64,000 bases of DNA from NCBI GenBank assembly GCA_905182985.1, contig CAJJDN010000020.1:496441-560440 (forward strand), written 5' to 3'. A model generated the notes under the pieces. The model was given only the letters and a program-made list of their open reading frames with translations, was not told the origin of the DNA and did no database searches. Shown here one piece after another: positions 11,967 to 24,145 of the stretch (its first letter is position 1; each line of letters begins with the position of its first letter). The stretch comes from Paramecium sonneborni. Taxonomy: Eukaryota > Ciliophora > Oligohymenophorea > Peniculida > Parameciidae. The translations under genes and the position numbers were made by a program.

Positions 11967-13137
11967 TCATAAAAGCCAATCATCCAAAGAAACTTCTTTA
12001 AGTAGAAGTCGTTCATTCTAATTAGTATTCAGTATTTTTTTGATTAAATTTTTTAATTGGGATGACATATATTAAGGAAATTCTATTTTTCCATTATTGA
12101 TTGATTTATATAGATCTTTATCATCAGTACCTTGAAAAGGAAATAAACCAGTTGTCATTTTAAAAAGTATTATACCTAAAGCCCAAACATCAGCAGGAAA
12201 ACTATATGTTTACTTATTAACTATTTCAGGTGCCATATATGATGGAGTGCCACAAAATATATTAAGTCTGCTGGCAGGATCAATAGCAATTGAAAATCTA
12301 ATATAAGAAATAAGAATTATTTTACCCAAAATCTATAATTTTAATTTAATTATTTAATGGATCAATAAGTATATTTTCTAATTTTAAATCTCTATGAACA
12401 ACACTTTTATGATGACAATATCTTAAAGCATCTACAATTTAAATAAAAATATATTTAGCTTCATTTTCATCAAGTTTTTTTTATGGTTTTTACTTAATAA
12501 AAGAATTTAAAGAAGTGGCACTGTAATATTCCATTATTACATGTAATTAGACTTGAGTTTCACAAGCACCAACTAATTTAATAATATTTGGATGTCTTAA
12601 TTTAGATAAAATCTTAACTTCTCTACAAACATTTTTTCTTTTTTATTAATCATTAATTTTAGCCTTTTCATATGTTTTAATAGCACAAAATAATTATCCT
12701 TTTTATGCTAATCTTACAATTGCATAAGAACCTAATCCAAGTACTTTTGATAAAATATAATTTTCAATTGATTTTTCTAATAAATTTTCAGGTAGCACTC
12801 CTTGTAAAATTCCTTATTCAAAAATATTTTCAGTTTGCATTTTGACATTTTCACTTACAATTCTTATTTCTCTTTATTTTGTTTCTGGAGTTTAAAATCT
12901 TGGACTTTACTTTTTAGAAGTACCATGGTACTCAATAGGAACATTTACCTTAACAGGACTTTTGGCTAATGGAGATACAGACTTTTTTCCATTAGATTTA
13001 TTTAACTCATGAATTATATGTTATAATTCAGCTATCCTATTTTTAGCTTATTTAATATTATCGACATTAGATGTATAATCTTTTAGAGGAGGTCGATTCT
13101 CAAATTAAAAATTAGGACTGCAATAGTTTATGTTCAT
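11967..13137 (-). CDS. Serine/threonine protein kinase, CAMK/AMPK-like
   Basis: 380 aa after removing one 28-nt intron just after the DFG motif. A ~110-residue Ser/Pro/Lys-rich N-terminal region is followed by a complete kinase domain: glycine loop [12 protein letters not shown], catalytic lysine FCAIKTYEK, catalytic loop [13 protein letters not shown], activation segment [11 protein letters not shown], and [24 protein letters not shown] marks a Ser/Thr kinase, and the APE/DVW region resembles AMPK-related CAMK kinases. The domain ends close to the C-terminus (DDWLL), so there is no large regulatory tail. Confidence 0.9.
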
Positions 13138-13224
13138 TAACAGATAGTTATTATTAATTTTTATTTATTAAATTATTATTACAATTAAAATTATATAAAT
13201 GCATTTTTGATAAAAAAATTAATT

Positions 13225-14411
13225 TCATTTAAAATTATTAGTTAAGTAAAGAATCTCTTTTGGATTCTTAACAGAGAATTACAAGCAATTCGGGCAAAAT
13301 CCTTATTCTGTTCGTATTTGACTCTTTTATTTCCAAAGACAAATAAATCTACAATTGTTACTCTAACATTAAACTAAAGTTAAATTTTAATACTCTAGTG
13401 ATTTTAAACTATTGAGTAATTCAGGTAATTCTAAAGTTAATTTCATTTCTAAATATTATTTACCAATCAATTCAATCTAATTACAAATCTAGGATGAAAA
13501 AGTCTATTTACAAATCTAACATCTAGCTATCATTTTCTACATTAATGAATTCTACAATATTTCTTATAATTTGTTCTTTTCAACTTTATGCCCACATTTG
13601 TTTAAAAAAGTTTAGGTTTCTTGAGTTTCTAGATCATCAAATTTCATCCCATCTTTTGATTTAAAAAAATCATTTTATTCTGAAATATTTATTTTTTTTC
13701 CACTTTTCTCATTATAATTAGATCTTTAAAGCAGATTTTCATTTTATTTTATCAAATACTCAATTTTAGAACTAAATTCTCTATTTTAATTTTAAAGCAA
13801 ATTATTTTGGTAATATAATTCTTATATTGATTTTTAATTCTATAATTCTTTTATTTGTTGTTCTTTTTACTAACTTTCATTTTAATTCATCAAATAATCA
13901 ATTTTAGAACTAAAATCTCTATTTTAATTTTATAGAAAATTTATTTAGTCATATAATTCTTTTATATGTTCTTCTTTTTACTATATTGAATTTTAATTCA
14001 TCAAATACTCGATTTTAGATTTATAATCTTTATTTTAATTTAAAAGATAATTGATTTAGCTAGATAATTCTATTATTTTCTTTTCTTTTTACTACATCTT
14101 ATCTTCTATAAGGCTGACTTATTTTTACAATTGAATATTTTCGCTCTCTATTTCCTTTATTCTTTATTCATTATAAATTTAAGCTTATTTTTTCTCAAGC
14201 AAACTAATTTTTATGAAAAATTATACTTTTGAGATTCCCTATTTTATTCTATTTTTTAATAGTTTTAATTTGTTTAATTTTATTGCCATTAATTATAAGC
14301 TGAATTATTGATGCCTTATTGAACCTATGTACCTTTTTATTTTCATGAATACTTACTTTCTTTATTATTGTTCACATATTATGATTGTATTTATTTTTAT
14401 GAAACATCCAT
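13225..14411 (-). CDS. Repeat-containing coiled-coil protein with Cys-rich C-terminus
   Basis: 379 aa after removing introns of 24 and 23 nt; exact codon multiple. Starts MDVSQKQIQSQYVNNNKES. After a Gln-rich segment comes a long coiled coil with an approximate repeat of about 40-45 residues, seen three times as (K)IEYLMNQN ... KEL ... INFLQNQNRDFSSKIDYL. The C-terminal ~110 residues carry cysteine pairs (CGHK, ARCQICKQ, CQSNNCRFIC, GFCPNCL) that could bind zinc in a RING-like way, though the spacing does not match a family I can name. A scaffold or ubiquitin-ligase-like role is only a guess. Confidence 0.72.
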
Positions 14412-14950
14412 TTTATAATAGACTAGGGAGGTCTTGAGAAATTATTATAAATAACAATTGTAACTATCTTTGAAAGGTTCATTTTTGGTAAAATAGATTT
14501 CTATTTTACCTTATTCAGATTAATTTTTTTGAATAAATATAAGCAGGTCTCCAACAATCATGTTCTTTTAGACTTTGAAACTCAAATTAGTTTAACTTTA
14601 AGAATTGCCTAAATTAATAAGAAATATTTCCTCAATATTCATATTGATTTAACTTATTTTATTTATTAATTTTTATTTAACTGGATATAACTATTATATA
14701 TAAAAATAAAAATAATAGTCTCTCTTAAAAACATTCATAAAAAGAGGATCTATTTAAAATATTTTATATATTCACTTGTTTGAAAATTAGAATGTCGAAA
14801 ATTTGAAATAATTATTAAGATTATTACAATTAATCATTCATAATAAATCTATTTTACCAAAAAAAAAAAGAAGAATAAGTTGACATTTAGGATTATATCA
14901 TAGTTCCATATATAATTTTTGAAAATTATAGAATCCCAAAGTTGGTTTAA
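14412..14950. other. Upstream region with an interrupted N-terminal extension
   Basis: Apart from a possible extension of the next gene (ATG at 14792, in-frame TGA at 14804, then open reading through IVPYIIFENYRIPKLVQ into 14951), nothing is recognised here. Confidence 0.35.
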
Positions 14951-15682
14951 ATGTACAATTTTATTCATATGGGTTTAAAACTGAAGCGAACCTATAGATC
15001 TAGATTATGCTAAAAAAGAAATAATGTTAAATATTTTCAAATTGATTTAAGTCAAATCTCTGAAGAATAATATAGATAATTAAGAAAAATATTCAAAGAT
15101 CAAAACATCCTTCAAGAAATAAAAAAAAAAAATAATGATACTAATAGTTTACAAATTCTTAAGAACATTATTCCATTTAGTGTTAGGTCATTTGAATACT
15201 TTTTAAATCATGAAATACCTAAATAATTGAATATAATTGAACTAATAGAAAATGTGAGAAAGCAAAAGTAAGATTCTAATCAGAATAGAAGGAGAATTCA
15301 AAAGTTTGAAATAAAAGAATTAAAAGAATTAATAAAATAATAAAACTTTATTTAACAATTTTCAAAATTTTTAAGTAGCAAAACTTATGAGAAGTTATTT
15401 ATTGATGATAATAAAAGAATTCAGCAAGAAAAAAAGTAAAGTTATAAAATTGCATCTAAAATGGTTTTGGATGAACTTAATAAACCTATAAATTAAAGAT
15501 TTTAAAGATTTATATCAAAAAGAAATAATATGCTTCAATCTTTTTAAATAAAAATGTAAGAAAGCAATCATAAAGACAATTATTCTTAAAACTAAAGTGA
15601 GAATCTTGGAGACCAAAATAGTAATTATGATCATTACTTGGATTTAGACAATCATACAAATAATTTTATGGAATCTAATTGA
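14951..15682 (+). CDS. Hypothetical protein, tandem paralogue of the next gene
   Basis: 243 aa from the first ATG after an in-frame TGA (MYNFIHMGLKLKRTYRSRLC). The frame is open back to 14807, and an ATG at 14792 is separated from it only by the TGA at 14804, so the true start may lie upstream through an unrecognised intron. The protein is helical and Lys/Gln-rich. ELKELIKQQNFIQQFSKFL, then YEKLFIDDNKRIQ and RFQRFISKRNNM, align collinearly with the gene at 16201. The C-terminus is acidic and Asn-rich. No family recognised. Confidence 0.6.
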
Positions 15683-16200
15683 GAGTTTCTCTTAATTATT
15701 TTTAAATTTTTAAATTTTTAAAAAAAAAAAAATTTATCTCTATATTAAGAAAACAGCTAGATTTTTTATTTTTTAAATTTATATATTTTATGTATTTTTT
15801 AGAAGAAAGATGAGATGAAATGACTCTAAAATAAATTACATATAATTCTAGTTAAATTTTAAAGCATTTGCTATTAAAGTATAAGTAAAATGAAATTCAT
15901 AATATATTTTTGCTTAATTAGTAATTTAATAGTAAATTTAATAGATTCAAAATTTTGTGTTATGACATTTCAATTAAACAATTAAATAAAGAAAATATTA
16001 TTTAATGATTAAAAATATCCAAAAACTACCAAATAGATTCACAACTTATTAATAATTTTTAAATGTGCAACTTATCAAATTTATAACTTATTAGAGATTC
16101 ATTTTAATAAAAATTATCAAGATAATTTGAAATAGACTAATTTATCTATAAAATCCCATAATTTCCTTATATTTCTTAATAATTAAAAAATTATTTTTAT
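15683..16200. other. Spacer between tandem paralogues
   Basis: No supported ORF. Contains long A runs just after the upstream stop. Confidence 0.45.
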
Positions 16201-16914
16201 ATGAAAATAATAGCATAAGAAACTCATAAAAAAGATCATTATTTTACTTATTTACCATAAAAAATCATTTAATAGCTTAAAAGAAGAAGAATAAATATCA
16301 TAATAGAAGAACCTATTAAAATTAATAGTTAAAAGGGGTAAGTTTAGGATGAAAAATCTCAATATCCTAAAGATGTTGTGGTTTTAAAGAAGATAATCTC
16401 ATTTATTTTGAATGCTTTCTAAAAATTTTTAAGAGCAAGAGATGATCCTAATTCTAAAAACTTAGAATAAAAAATAATTGAGCTCAAAAGTCTTAAAAAG
16501 AAAGCTAAACAACAAGCTAAATAGGCATCAGTTAAATTAGAAATAAAAGAACTCAAACAATTAATGGAATGGAAAGAAGGATCTTTAGATTTCTCAACTT
16601 TGTTCATTAAATATTTAAAAAGCAAAGAGTTAAAGGACTATATTGATAAAAATAAGAAAATAAAAAGTATTCCAACTAAAGATGATTATCATAAAGCTGT
16701 CAAATTAGTCTTTCTTGAACTATAGAAAAAGGATAAGTTATTTGTGAAATTTATATCTAAGAATTAAAGTTTTTAAGAAATTGTTTTAAATGAATACGAA
16801 TATGATAGTTTTGATAGCAAAAGTCAATTTGAAGAAGAGTAAAATGATTATTCAAAAAATTTCTTGGTTAGAGACAATTTGCAAAAAAACTATCACGGAA
16901 TTTTAGGATAATGA
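16201..16914 (+). CDS. Hypothetical protein, tandem paralogue of the previous gene
   Basis: 237 aa, no intron, MKIIAQETHKKDHYFTYLPQ to NYHGILGQ. The central part (ELKQLMEWKEGSLDFSTLFI, KYLKSKELKDYIDKNKKI, VKLVFLELQKKDKLFVKFIS) matches the order and spacing of the gene at 14951, so the two arose by local duplication. Their divergence is large. Helical, soluble, no domain recognised. Confidence 0.68.
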
Positions 16915-17360
16915 TGATTTACATCGTTTATTTTAGAATATAAAATTTATTTAATAGAAAAAATACGTCGAATTTCTACTGAGTAATTTAATTATTTTAC
17001 TTTTTAGAAATATTGTAATTTTCTATTACATGTTTTCGTTCTCATCTTTATTTTTTAATCTTGAAGAACTAATGTGTATATGAATCATGTTAATTTCCAA
17101 AGAAACTTAATTTTGATCTTCTAAGTTTATAAAATTTCTAAGTTGGTAAAAATTTTTAATTTTACAAGAAATGTTTTCTAATGCTTCTAAGAATCTGTAA
17201 ATATTTTCTTTTTCAATTCTTTATTTTATTTACAATCCTTTTCATAAATAAATTTTGAATAAAACAACACATCATTAAATTTTGTATTAGAATTTTTTGA
17301 AATTTTAAATTATCTGTTCAAAAAGCTAGAAATTCTATGATATCATAAATCTTTTATATT
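16915..17360. other. Stretch with possible minus-strand continuation
   Basis: Beyond the stop of the ORF at 17361 the same minus-strand frame stays protein-like (SSFLNRQFKISKNSNTKF, FIYEKDCKQNKELKKKIF), interrupted by TGA codons. It is reported as uncertain rather than as a gene. Confidence 0.3.
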
Positions 17361-17742
17361 TCAATATTCACCTTTATTTTAATGAAACCATTCAAGAAAC
17401 ATAATTTAAGTCTAATACCTGACTTATATTTTAATCACATATTAAGGAATAGATATTAGATAGCATTTTTATACATCTTTTGATTTCATCTCTCCAATTG
17501 ATGGTGGCTTTAGATTACTAATTTATTCTATATTCTAGATTAATTTAAACATTGTTTATGTCTTTAAAAATAATAACTTATAGGATTAAGTTCTTGTTTA
17601 CCTTTATTCTTTTTTCTAAAAATGAATCCTGAAAAATTTTAAAGGTTACCATGTCCAATTGATTGCTAATAATTTTTAATGATGTTTAATTTGTTTTTAT
17701 TCTTGTCAAATTTGGATTATTTTCAGATATTAGCTTTTGCAT
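17361..17742 (-). CDS. Hypothetical protein, possibly truncated
   Basis: 118 aa after removing one 25-nt intron; exact codon multiple. Starts MQKLISENNPNLTRIKTNQT. KPPSIGEMKSKDVQKCYLIS and YQTQIMFLEWFHQNKGEY form the C-terminal half. After the TGA the frame remains open-looking with a second TGA close by, so the ORF may be a truncated piece of a longer gene. Confidence 0.42.
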
Positions 17743-18067
17743 ACATTTAATTCTTTAAAATGAAATAAATGAATCTAACTTATTAGTTTAAATTTTCTTT
17801 TATGTGTTATTTAGGCATTTTATTGCATAATATAAAATTTAATGAAAAATAATAGGTTCAGAGATTTAAAGATACATTTTTATGTGTTAAAAGAAATCAT
17901 ATAAACTTAGTAAATTCTTTACACAAAAATATCTTAACTATTTCTCTCAAAGTTGTATTAAATTAGGTAATTTAAGAAATCTTAGAATAAAAAGATCACT
18001 TAATAAGATATATTTTAAAGGATCTAATCAATTTTAATATTATTTAATTCTATAAAATATTATATAA
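17743..18067. other. Spacer, nothing certain
   Basis: Short minus-strand ORF fragments are present but none is convincing. Confidence 0.4.
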
Positions 18068-18605
18068 ATGACATCTCATTTAGAAAATAAACAAATCTAT
18101 CTATCAAACCTTTTTTTATCTTAGAGAAAAAAAGAATAATCGAAATTATGGAAACACAGAAATTATGATTTATTGTTCAACTTTTAATAAAAAATTTAAT
18201 TTTCTATTAACTAATTAGAATTTGTAATTAAATAATGAGAAATAGGTTAATAATTTCAATTAAATATTTAATGAGAATGATCAATTTTCAAATTTAAAGT
18301 AAATATAAGCTGATTGACATTCTTAAATAAATAAAATCTTATATCAAAGAAATTCTTCAACTGTTATGCAATAAAATTATAAATAATTGACTTTATCCTA
18401 ATTTACAAGAGAAGATAAAATAGCATTTAATTTATAATTATGAAAGAACTACTTAAAATTAAAACAAGAATATAAATTTTATAATGAGTTAGTACCTCGA
18501 AAGATAAATAAAAGTAAGTTATCTATTATAGATTAAAACAAGAACTTAAAGAAAGAGTAAAGAGTTTATTAAAAATGTTGTAAGAATCTCATTAAATTTT
18601 AATGA
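18068..18605 (+). pseudogene. ORF with two in-frame TGA codons
   Basis: Starts MTSHLENKQIYLSNLFLSQR. A 22-nt GTA...TAG intron joins to a frame that runs through TGA at 18315 and 18441 and ends at TGA 18603. The stretches on both sides of each TGA are coherent (REDKIAFNLQL before, KNYLKLKQEYKFYNELVPRK after). It may be a decayed gene, a gene with missed introns, or stop-codon recoding; decay is the simplest view. No family recognised. Confidence 0.4.
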
Positions 18606-18792
18606 CATATTGATATGAATATATTAAATAATATATCAGTAAATTTTTTAATAAATTATAATAAATTTATATTTAAAAGTATTAAAATCTGAAGAGAAGA
18701 AATTTGGTTTGATTTGATTTAATATTTATATAAATATAAATAAAGACAAGAATATAATATGTTATAGAATTATGAAAATGAATAAAATAAAT

Positions 18793-20081
18793 TCATAATT
18801 GATCATTGAATAGTTCGAATTTGTTCTGTCTTTGAATAAGTAATTATTCAAGTTATTCAATCTTTGCTGTCTATTTATTCATCATTGTTATTTGGATGAG
18901 CATAATAATTATCATTATTGTAATTAACAAAATAAAATATGCTTCTTTTTATAAAGCTACAGAAATTAATCCACTTTATTCCTTTTATGTTTCTAGATTA
19001 GAATTAGAAGTTTTTAGTATTTTATTAAAAATATTTTGATTATCAAGTTTAATCGAACTAAAAATAAATAATAAAATTATTACTCTTCAAAATCATGAAT
19101 TGAATAAGAAATAGTTGATGATTTTGACTACTTAGCTTAGTTTTCTAATTTAATTTTAACATTATTAATCCATTTTTCATAATCTTCTTTAAAACCTATC
19201 ATAGTTCTATTTATAATAGTATTTTTCATAATAGTAGATTTAGTAAATATAACTGAAACAAATACTCTAAGAATACATTTATTATCTTCAAGTGGTGTAA
19301 TTTCCCATTTTTCTTCAGCTTAGAAACAATTTCCATAAGGTACATCCAAAGTATGAGTTGTACAAGTATAAATAATTTTTTATTCATCTTTTTTGTAAGT
19401 GAATAATTTATGCATTCTAGTTTTATCTTTAAAGGGGACTCCTGTAAGTTTCATAACATGTTTCATTTCTCTTAGATACATATCTTAAGAATCTTCATTT
19501 ACTGTCCATTTAGTTAAATTCATATCAGTGTCTTTTTCATTTTAACGATGATCATAAATTGAATACAAAGAGGCATTATCAGCTATAAAGAAATCAAAGA
19601 ATTTATCTAAAGAAAATGAGAATGTGAATTTGCAAATTTCTTAATTAGTAGAAGACTCAGATTTTAGAAATTAAATTTCAACTTCAGCATTATCAATTTA
19701 TGATTATTCATTATTAGAAGTCTCATTAAAGACTGTTGAATCATTTAAATTACTTAAAGGTTAACCTTATAATAATGCATTCATAAAATTAAGTACATGA
19801 TCCTTATCTTAAAAACTACTAAAACAATACTATTTATTATTATTCATAATGATTTCAATATCATTTTTATTCTTACTCTCTATTTTTAGTATGTCATTAA
19901 TTTTTAAAACAAGATTAATTTTACTACCTGCCAAATTTGCGTAAAAACATATGTGATTCTCAGATAAAAATATCCTACCATACTTTGAAATTAGACTTTT
20001 TAAAGCACAAGAATAGTCATGGAATATGATTTCTCCTTTTGGCAAAGCAAAAAGTTGAATTAATAATTCTTTAGCTGACAT
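18793..20081 (-). CDS. GRAM/VASt-like membrane-contact-site protein
   Basis: 420 aa after removing one 26-nt intron; exact codon multiple. The N-terminal ~95 residues form a GRAM-like domain (LPKGEIIFHDYSCALKSL, GRIFLSENHICFYANLAG). A VASt-like domain follows at roughly 170-320 (YLREMKHVMKLTGVPFKDKT, THTLDVPYGNCFQAEEKWEI). Near the C-terminus is a single transmembrane helix (AYFILLITIMIIIMLIQITM), then a short coiled tail. GRAM + VASt + one C-terminal membrane segment is the layout of sterol-transfer proteins such as yeast Lam/Ysp and animal Aster/GRAMD1 at ER contact sites. Lipid transfer here is inferred from architecture. Confidence 0.82.
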
Positions 20082-20121
20082 TTAATAATATTATTTAAAT
20101 AGATATAATTATTTTTTATTA

Positions 20122-20749
20122 TCATTTTTTCTATAATTATGTATTAATAACATGTGCTAATTTCACTATTTCGCTGAGATATGTTGGTGATATATGTGCA
20201 GCATTGATATCACAATTTTCTAGTTTATTTCTCATATTAACTAAATCATTGAGAGGTATCATATCAGAGATATCACTATTTGAGTTATATCTTTTAATTT
20301 ATTAAATCTCATTGCGATCAGTTTATGCTCTTGGAGATTAGTAAAACCCTTAAAATTGGGTGACTACAGATTTAGGACTACTTATAGGATGTCCAAAATT
20401 ATTATTAACAAATTATTAAGGTGATGTTGTTATTGATTTAATTCTTAAATAAATTTTATTTTTACTTCTATTGCATACCATTAAGAGTCACAGGAGATGA
20501 TATATTTTTTGGAGAACAAACACGTGAATCTGTTTTTAACTTATTTCCACTGCAATTCTACAATCTACTTGATATTGAATCAAGAGTTGGAGCACTAAAA
20601 TCCATTTATTATTACTTTTTCTTAAACGATTTTCTTTGACTATTTAATTGATTGTCTTATCCTATTTTTGTGTTTGAAGTATTTCCAGAATACTTATCAT
20701 TTAGTCTTTCTCTATACAATTTTATATTAAAATTTAGTTAATCACTCAT
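20122..20749 (-). CDS. Ser/Asn-rich hypothetical protein
   Basis: 201 aa after removing one 22-nt intron; exact codon multiple. Starts MSDQLNFNIKLYRERLNDKY. Largely low-complexity and probably disordered, with repeated Ser-Pro motifs (VCSPKN, SSPVTLN, TTSPQQ, ISSPKS, YQSPRAQ) that could be proline-directed kinase sites. The C-terminal part (DMIPLNDLVNMRNKLENC, SEIVKLAHVINTQLQKK) may be helical. It lies 40 bp downstream of the start of the GRAM gene on the same strand. No family recognised. Confidence 0.65.
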
Positions 20750-21313
20750 CTAAGTTAATTACAAATAAATTTTAATAAATAATCATCAATATATCAAAAA
20801 CAAGTAAAAAAGAATTGATTAATTAATAGATATCTGCATTTCACTATAATTAAATTGAAATCTTTATCTATTCTCTTTATTTCTTTAAGTTTTCATCACT
20901 TTTACAAATAAACAGAATAGAATTATGAAAATTATAAAATTAAGGAAGTTTAGAATCAATATTTTCAAATTTATGATTAAATACATAACAAATCATAAAG
21001 AAAAGATAAAAACATCCTTGAAGTTAAAATTATTATTAAGATAAGTTTGAGAAATTGAATAAATATTAAATATATTATATAAAAACTTTAAAAATTTAGA
21101 TTCATAATTGCTTTGTTAAATTTTTTAAATAGAAATAAAAGAAAACAATTTAATTCAATGATAGAGACTTGTAAATTATAAAATTTATTAATAATATAAT
21201 TGAATTCTATATAAATACTATTTTATGTTTATAAAAATAATGATAAAAATCATAAATTTGATATCTTCCCAAATTTAAAGTAGAATGATAATTAGATTTA
21301 TAATAATTAATAA
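20750..21313. other. Intergenic stretch, nothing recognised
   Basis: AT-rich, no supported ORF on either strand; lies between two minus-strand genes. Confidence 0.45.
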
Positions 21314-23322
21314 TCATTTCCAAAGTATAGCATTTCCTCCTTAATCAGCTGTTATCATAAATCCATTAGCTTTGAGATAAGCAAATGAAACAATTCCATG
21401 TTCATGTTTTTCTATTTTGGTAAGTATTTTGGCTTATTGTATTAATGTTAAGCTAATCGATTTATCATTACTTACACTTGCTATAAAACCTGGTTATAAC
21501 CTAATGTATTAAGAAGTAATACATAGAAATTTTAGTAATTTTATCTTCATGCAAATTGAGTTGTTTCATAATAACTGCTCTTCCATTTTGCCATTAGAAT
21601 ATTTTGGCAATACCTTTTTCATTACCTGTTATAAATTTTTATTAAATGGATTATTTTTTTTTGGAAACTAATTAATCAATAGGTGATACAGCATATACTT
21701 AACAATCATCATTGATATATTAAAATGGATTGATATTAGAAAATGGTAATGATAATGAAACAGTCTTATCATTATTTGCAGAAATTAATATACATCCATT
21801 TAATAAGGTAAAATCCAAAACTTATTAGCCTTATTTTAAGATTTGTTCTTCAAGAAGTTTTAAATTAACATCTAATTTCCATAATTTAATAATGCCATCA
21901 TCAGAACATGAGATTATTTATTCATCAATATCTAGAAATATACTATTCATGCTTCCAGTTTAAGATACTTAACTACTTAATTAAGCTGTGGTTGTGCTAT
22001 TAGTAAAGAAGTTTTATGAGAATTAAGGATTAACATGTAAATATTTAATTTTTCTAATAGAATTATTATGTGCTTATGATACAATGAATGATGGTTTCAA
22101 GCTTTTCAAATCCCAACTGCATAATGAATTACCTGTTTATGGTGAATATCCACTTGAAAGTAATACTGATTATCCATTAAATTAGAAAGCTCTTAAAGAG
22201 AATACAAATATTCCATGTTTTAAAATTTAAGTTTGCTTTTTTAAGTTAACATTATAAATAATAATAGTTCCATCAATAATAGCTATTGCAGCTAAATTTT
22301 CATTTACAAAACAAACATCAATAATAGTTTTATCTGAAGGTTTAAAAAAATGAAAGGGTTCCCATTCACTTAAACTTTTACCATCTTATTTTATTTTATA
22401 TATGCTTTCTTCTAAACAATATGGTTCGCTATTTAATAAATGATATTATTTTTAAATAGCTTCTATTTCACCATGTTATTTATATAAATCCATAAGATTT
22501 TATATTTTTTCCAAAAATATTTAACTAATACTAACAAGTTTATGCTGCAATTTATCTGCTTTTTTTGGTAATACTTATTCTGTCTTAACTATTGCACTTA
22601 ACATATTATCTATTAATTATTTATTATTAATGAATTTAATTCCTAAAATAACAGCAGGATTATTTGATGCTATTTTTCTAAAATAATAATTTAAAATAAT
22701 ATAATACTATACAGTCATCATATGAATAAATTGATCAAAATATTCTTTAGTAAATTATCCTCTTAGTTCTTTAGGTGTAGATTCTTCTATTAAATGATAT
22801 TTAACAAACATTTCTTTAACAGTATGAACTTATTCTGTTAATAAATTTTTAACATTTTCTCCTGCATTACTAAACAATTTTTCAATTCCTTTATGAATAC
22901 TTAAATCATCCCATGGAATAGATAATTGTTCAATTATTTCTTTATTTAATATTCTACTTAATCTAGCACTGAATTCACTCATTTTCATTCTATCTACACA
23001 TTTAGTATCAATTAAACAATCTGCACACATTTTTCTATCTTTATGTTAGCAATCCAATTTTACACAAATAGCTAACACCTATCTAATTTAATTGTAGTTT
23101 TACTTCTTAATTATGAGCTAAACATTTAAAATTTATTTTCTATTATTATTATTATTGATGATTTTATTAATTATGTCCTTATTGAATATCTTTAGGAGAT
23201 GTAATATTTGATTTATCTTCATTTTATTTAACTCTACTAATTATATTAGATTAATCTTTATTTTGAGCAACCCTCTTACTCATTAATTAAGGTTTAGAAT
23301 CTTCATCTAATAGATATTCCAT
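21314..23322 (-). CDS. B-box zinc finger plus WD40-repeat protein
   Basis: About 640 aa. Starts MEYLLDEDSKPQLMSKRVAQ. A Gln-rich segment leads to a B-box-type zinc motif (KCLAHNQE joined by a 25-nt intron to VLAICVKLDCQHKDRKMCAD, then CLIDTKC). A helical region follows (SEFSARLSRILNKEIIEQLS, VHTVKEMFVKYHLIEESTPK). The C-terminal half is a WD40-like propeller: ISCSDDGIIKLWKLD, ILISANNDKTVSLSLP, CSWDLKSLKPSFI, and the last strand GFMITADQGGNAILWK. Further introns of 22 and about 35 nt are likely and not all are resolved. Probably a scaffold protein; its partners cannot be read from sequence. Confidence 0.78.
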
Positions 23323-24145
23323 TGGAGTAGTTAATAAATGAAATAAAAACTAGCATAAACATTTAATCTAATTACTTCAATTGCTGTCATATATTTACTT
23401 ACTACTTAATTAAACTTAGATACAAAATCATTTGAAAATTCTGTTATTTTATTTTTCTTTTTCTCTATTTATTCACACATTGTCTCTAAAACACCTCTAT
23501 TCTAAATTAAATAAATTGCAAAATCTAAAGTTTCTGAATGAGCCTCATTTGCTTTATCTAAAATAATCATATTATTATTATTAATATACTTTCTAAAATA
23601 AGTTCTAGTTAATGAATTGTTTACTCTTTTAATTTAAATGGTAACTTTTATGAAGCCCAATAATAATTGGTTATCAAAATAGGAACATATTGTTATCCAA
23701 TTGAAGACAATTTAGTTAATACCATCTCTATTACTGCTGTTATTTATCTATTCAAATCAGATTTAACTTGATTTTTCTCATCAAATAATTCCATAAATGC
23801 TTCTTATGCATCTTTTGATAAACAACTTCTTAAATGTCTCAAATAATCTGTGATACGAAGTTTCTTACTACATGAATAATCTATCAAGCATTCTACACAT
23901 AAAATTTTATTATTATGTTAGCAATCTTCACACATACAAACAGCTTTTATTGGTTCATCTGAATGAACTAAACAATTATAACTATCAATTTATTATGGTT
24001 TTGGAGTTCTAATTTACTATTACTATTGATTTCTTTAACTTTAAGGAACGCTTTCACTTATTTCTATTTTCTTCGGAGTTCTATCATTTTGTTTACCTCT
24101 TGTAGGCTTTTTCTTTTATTCCTAACATAAAACAGCGTTTCCCAT
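23280..24145 (-). CDS. B-box zinc finger protein, relative of the neighbouring gene
   Basis: 281 aa after removing one 20-nt intron. Starts MGNAVLCQEQKKKPTRGKQN (Gly2 and Cys7 could allow lipidation). The B-box-like motif YNCLVHSDEPIKAVCMCEDC continues QHNNKILCVECLIDYSC and is laid out as in the gene at 23322. A helical region follows, without WD40 repeats. The predicted C-terminus overlaps the start of the neighbour by about 43 bp, so the last codons may be wrong through an unseen intron. The pair looks like a tandem duplication, one copy keeping or gaining the WD40 part. Confidence 0.7.
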
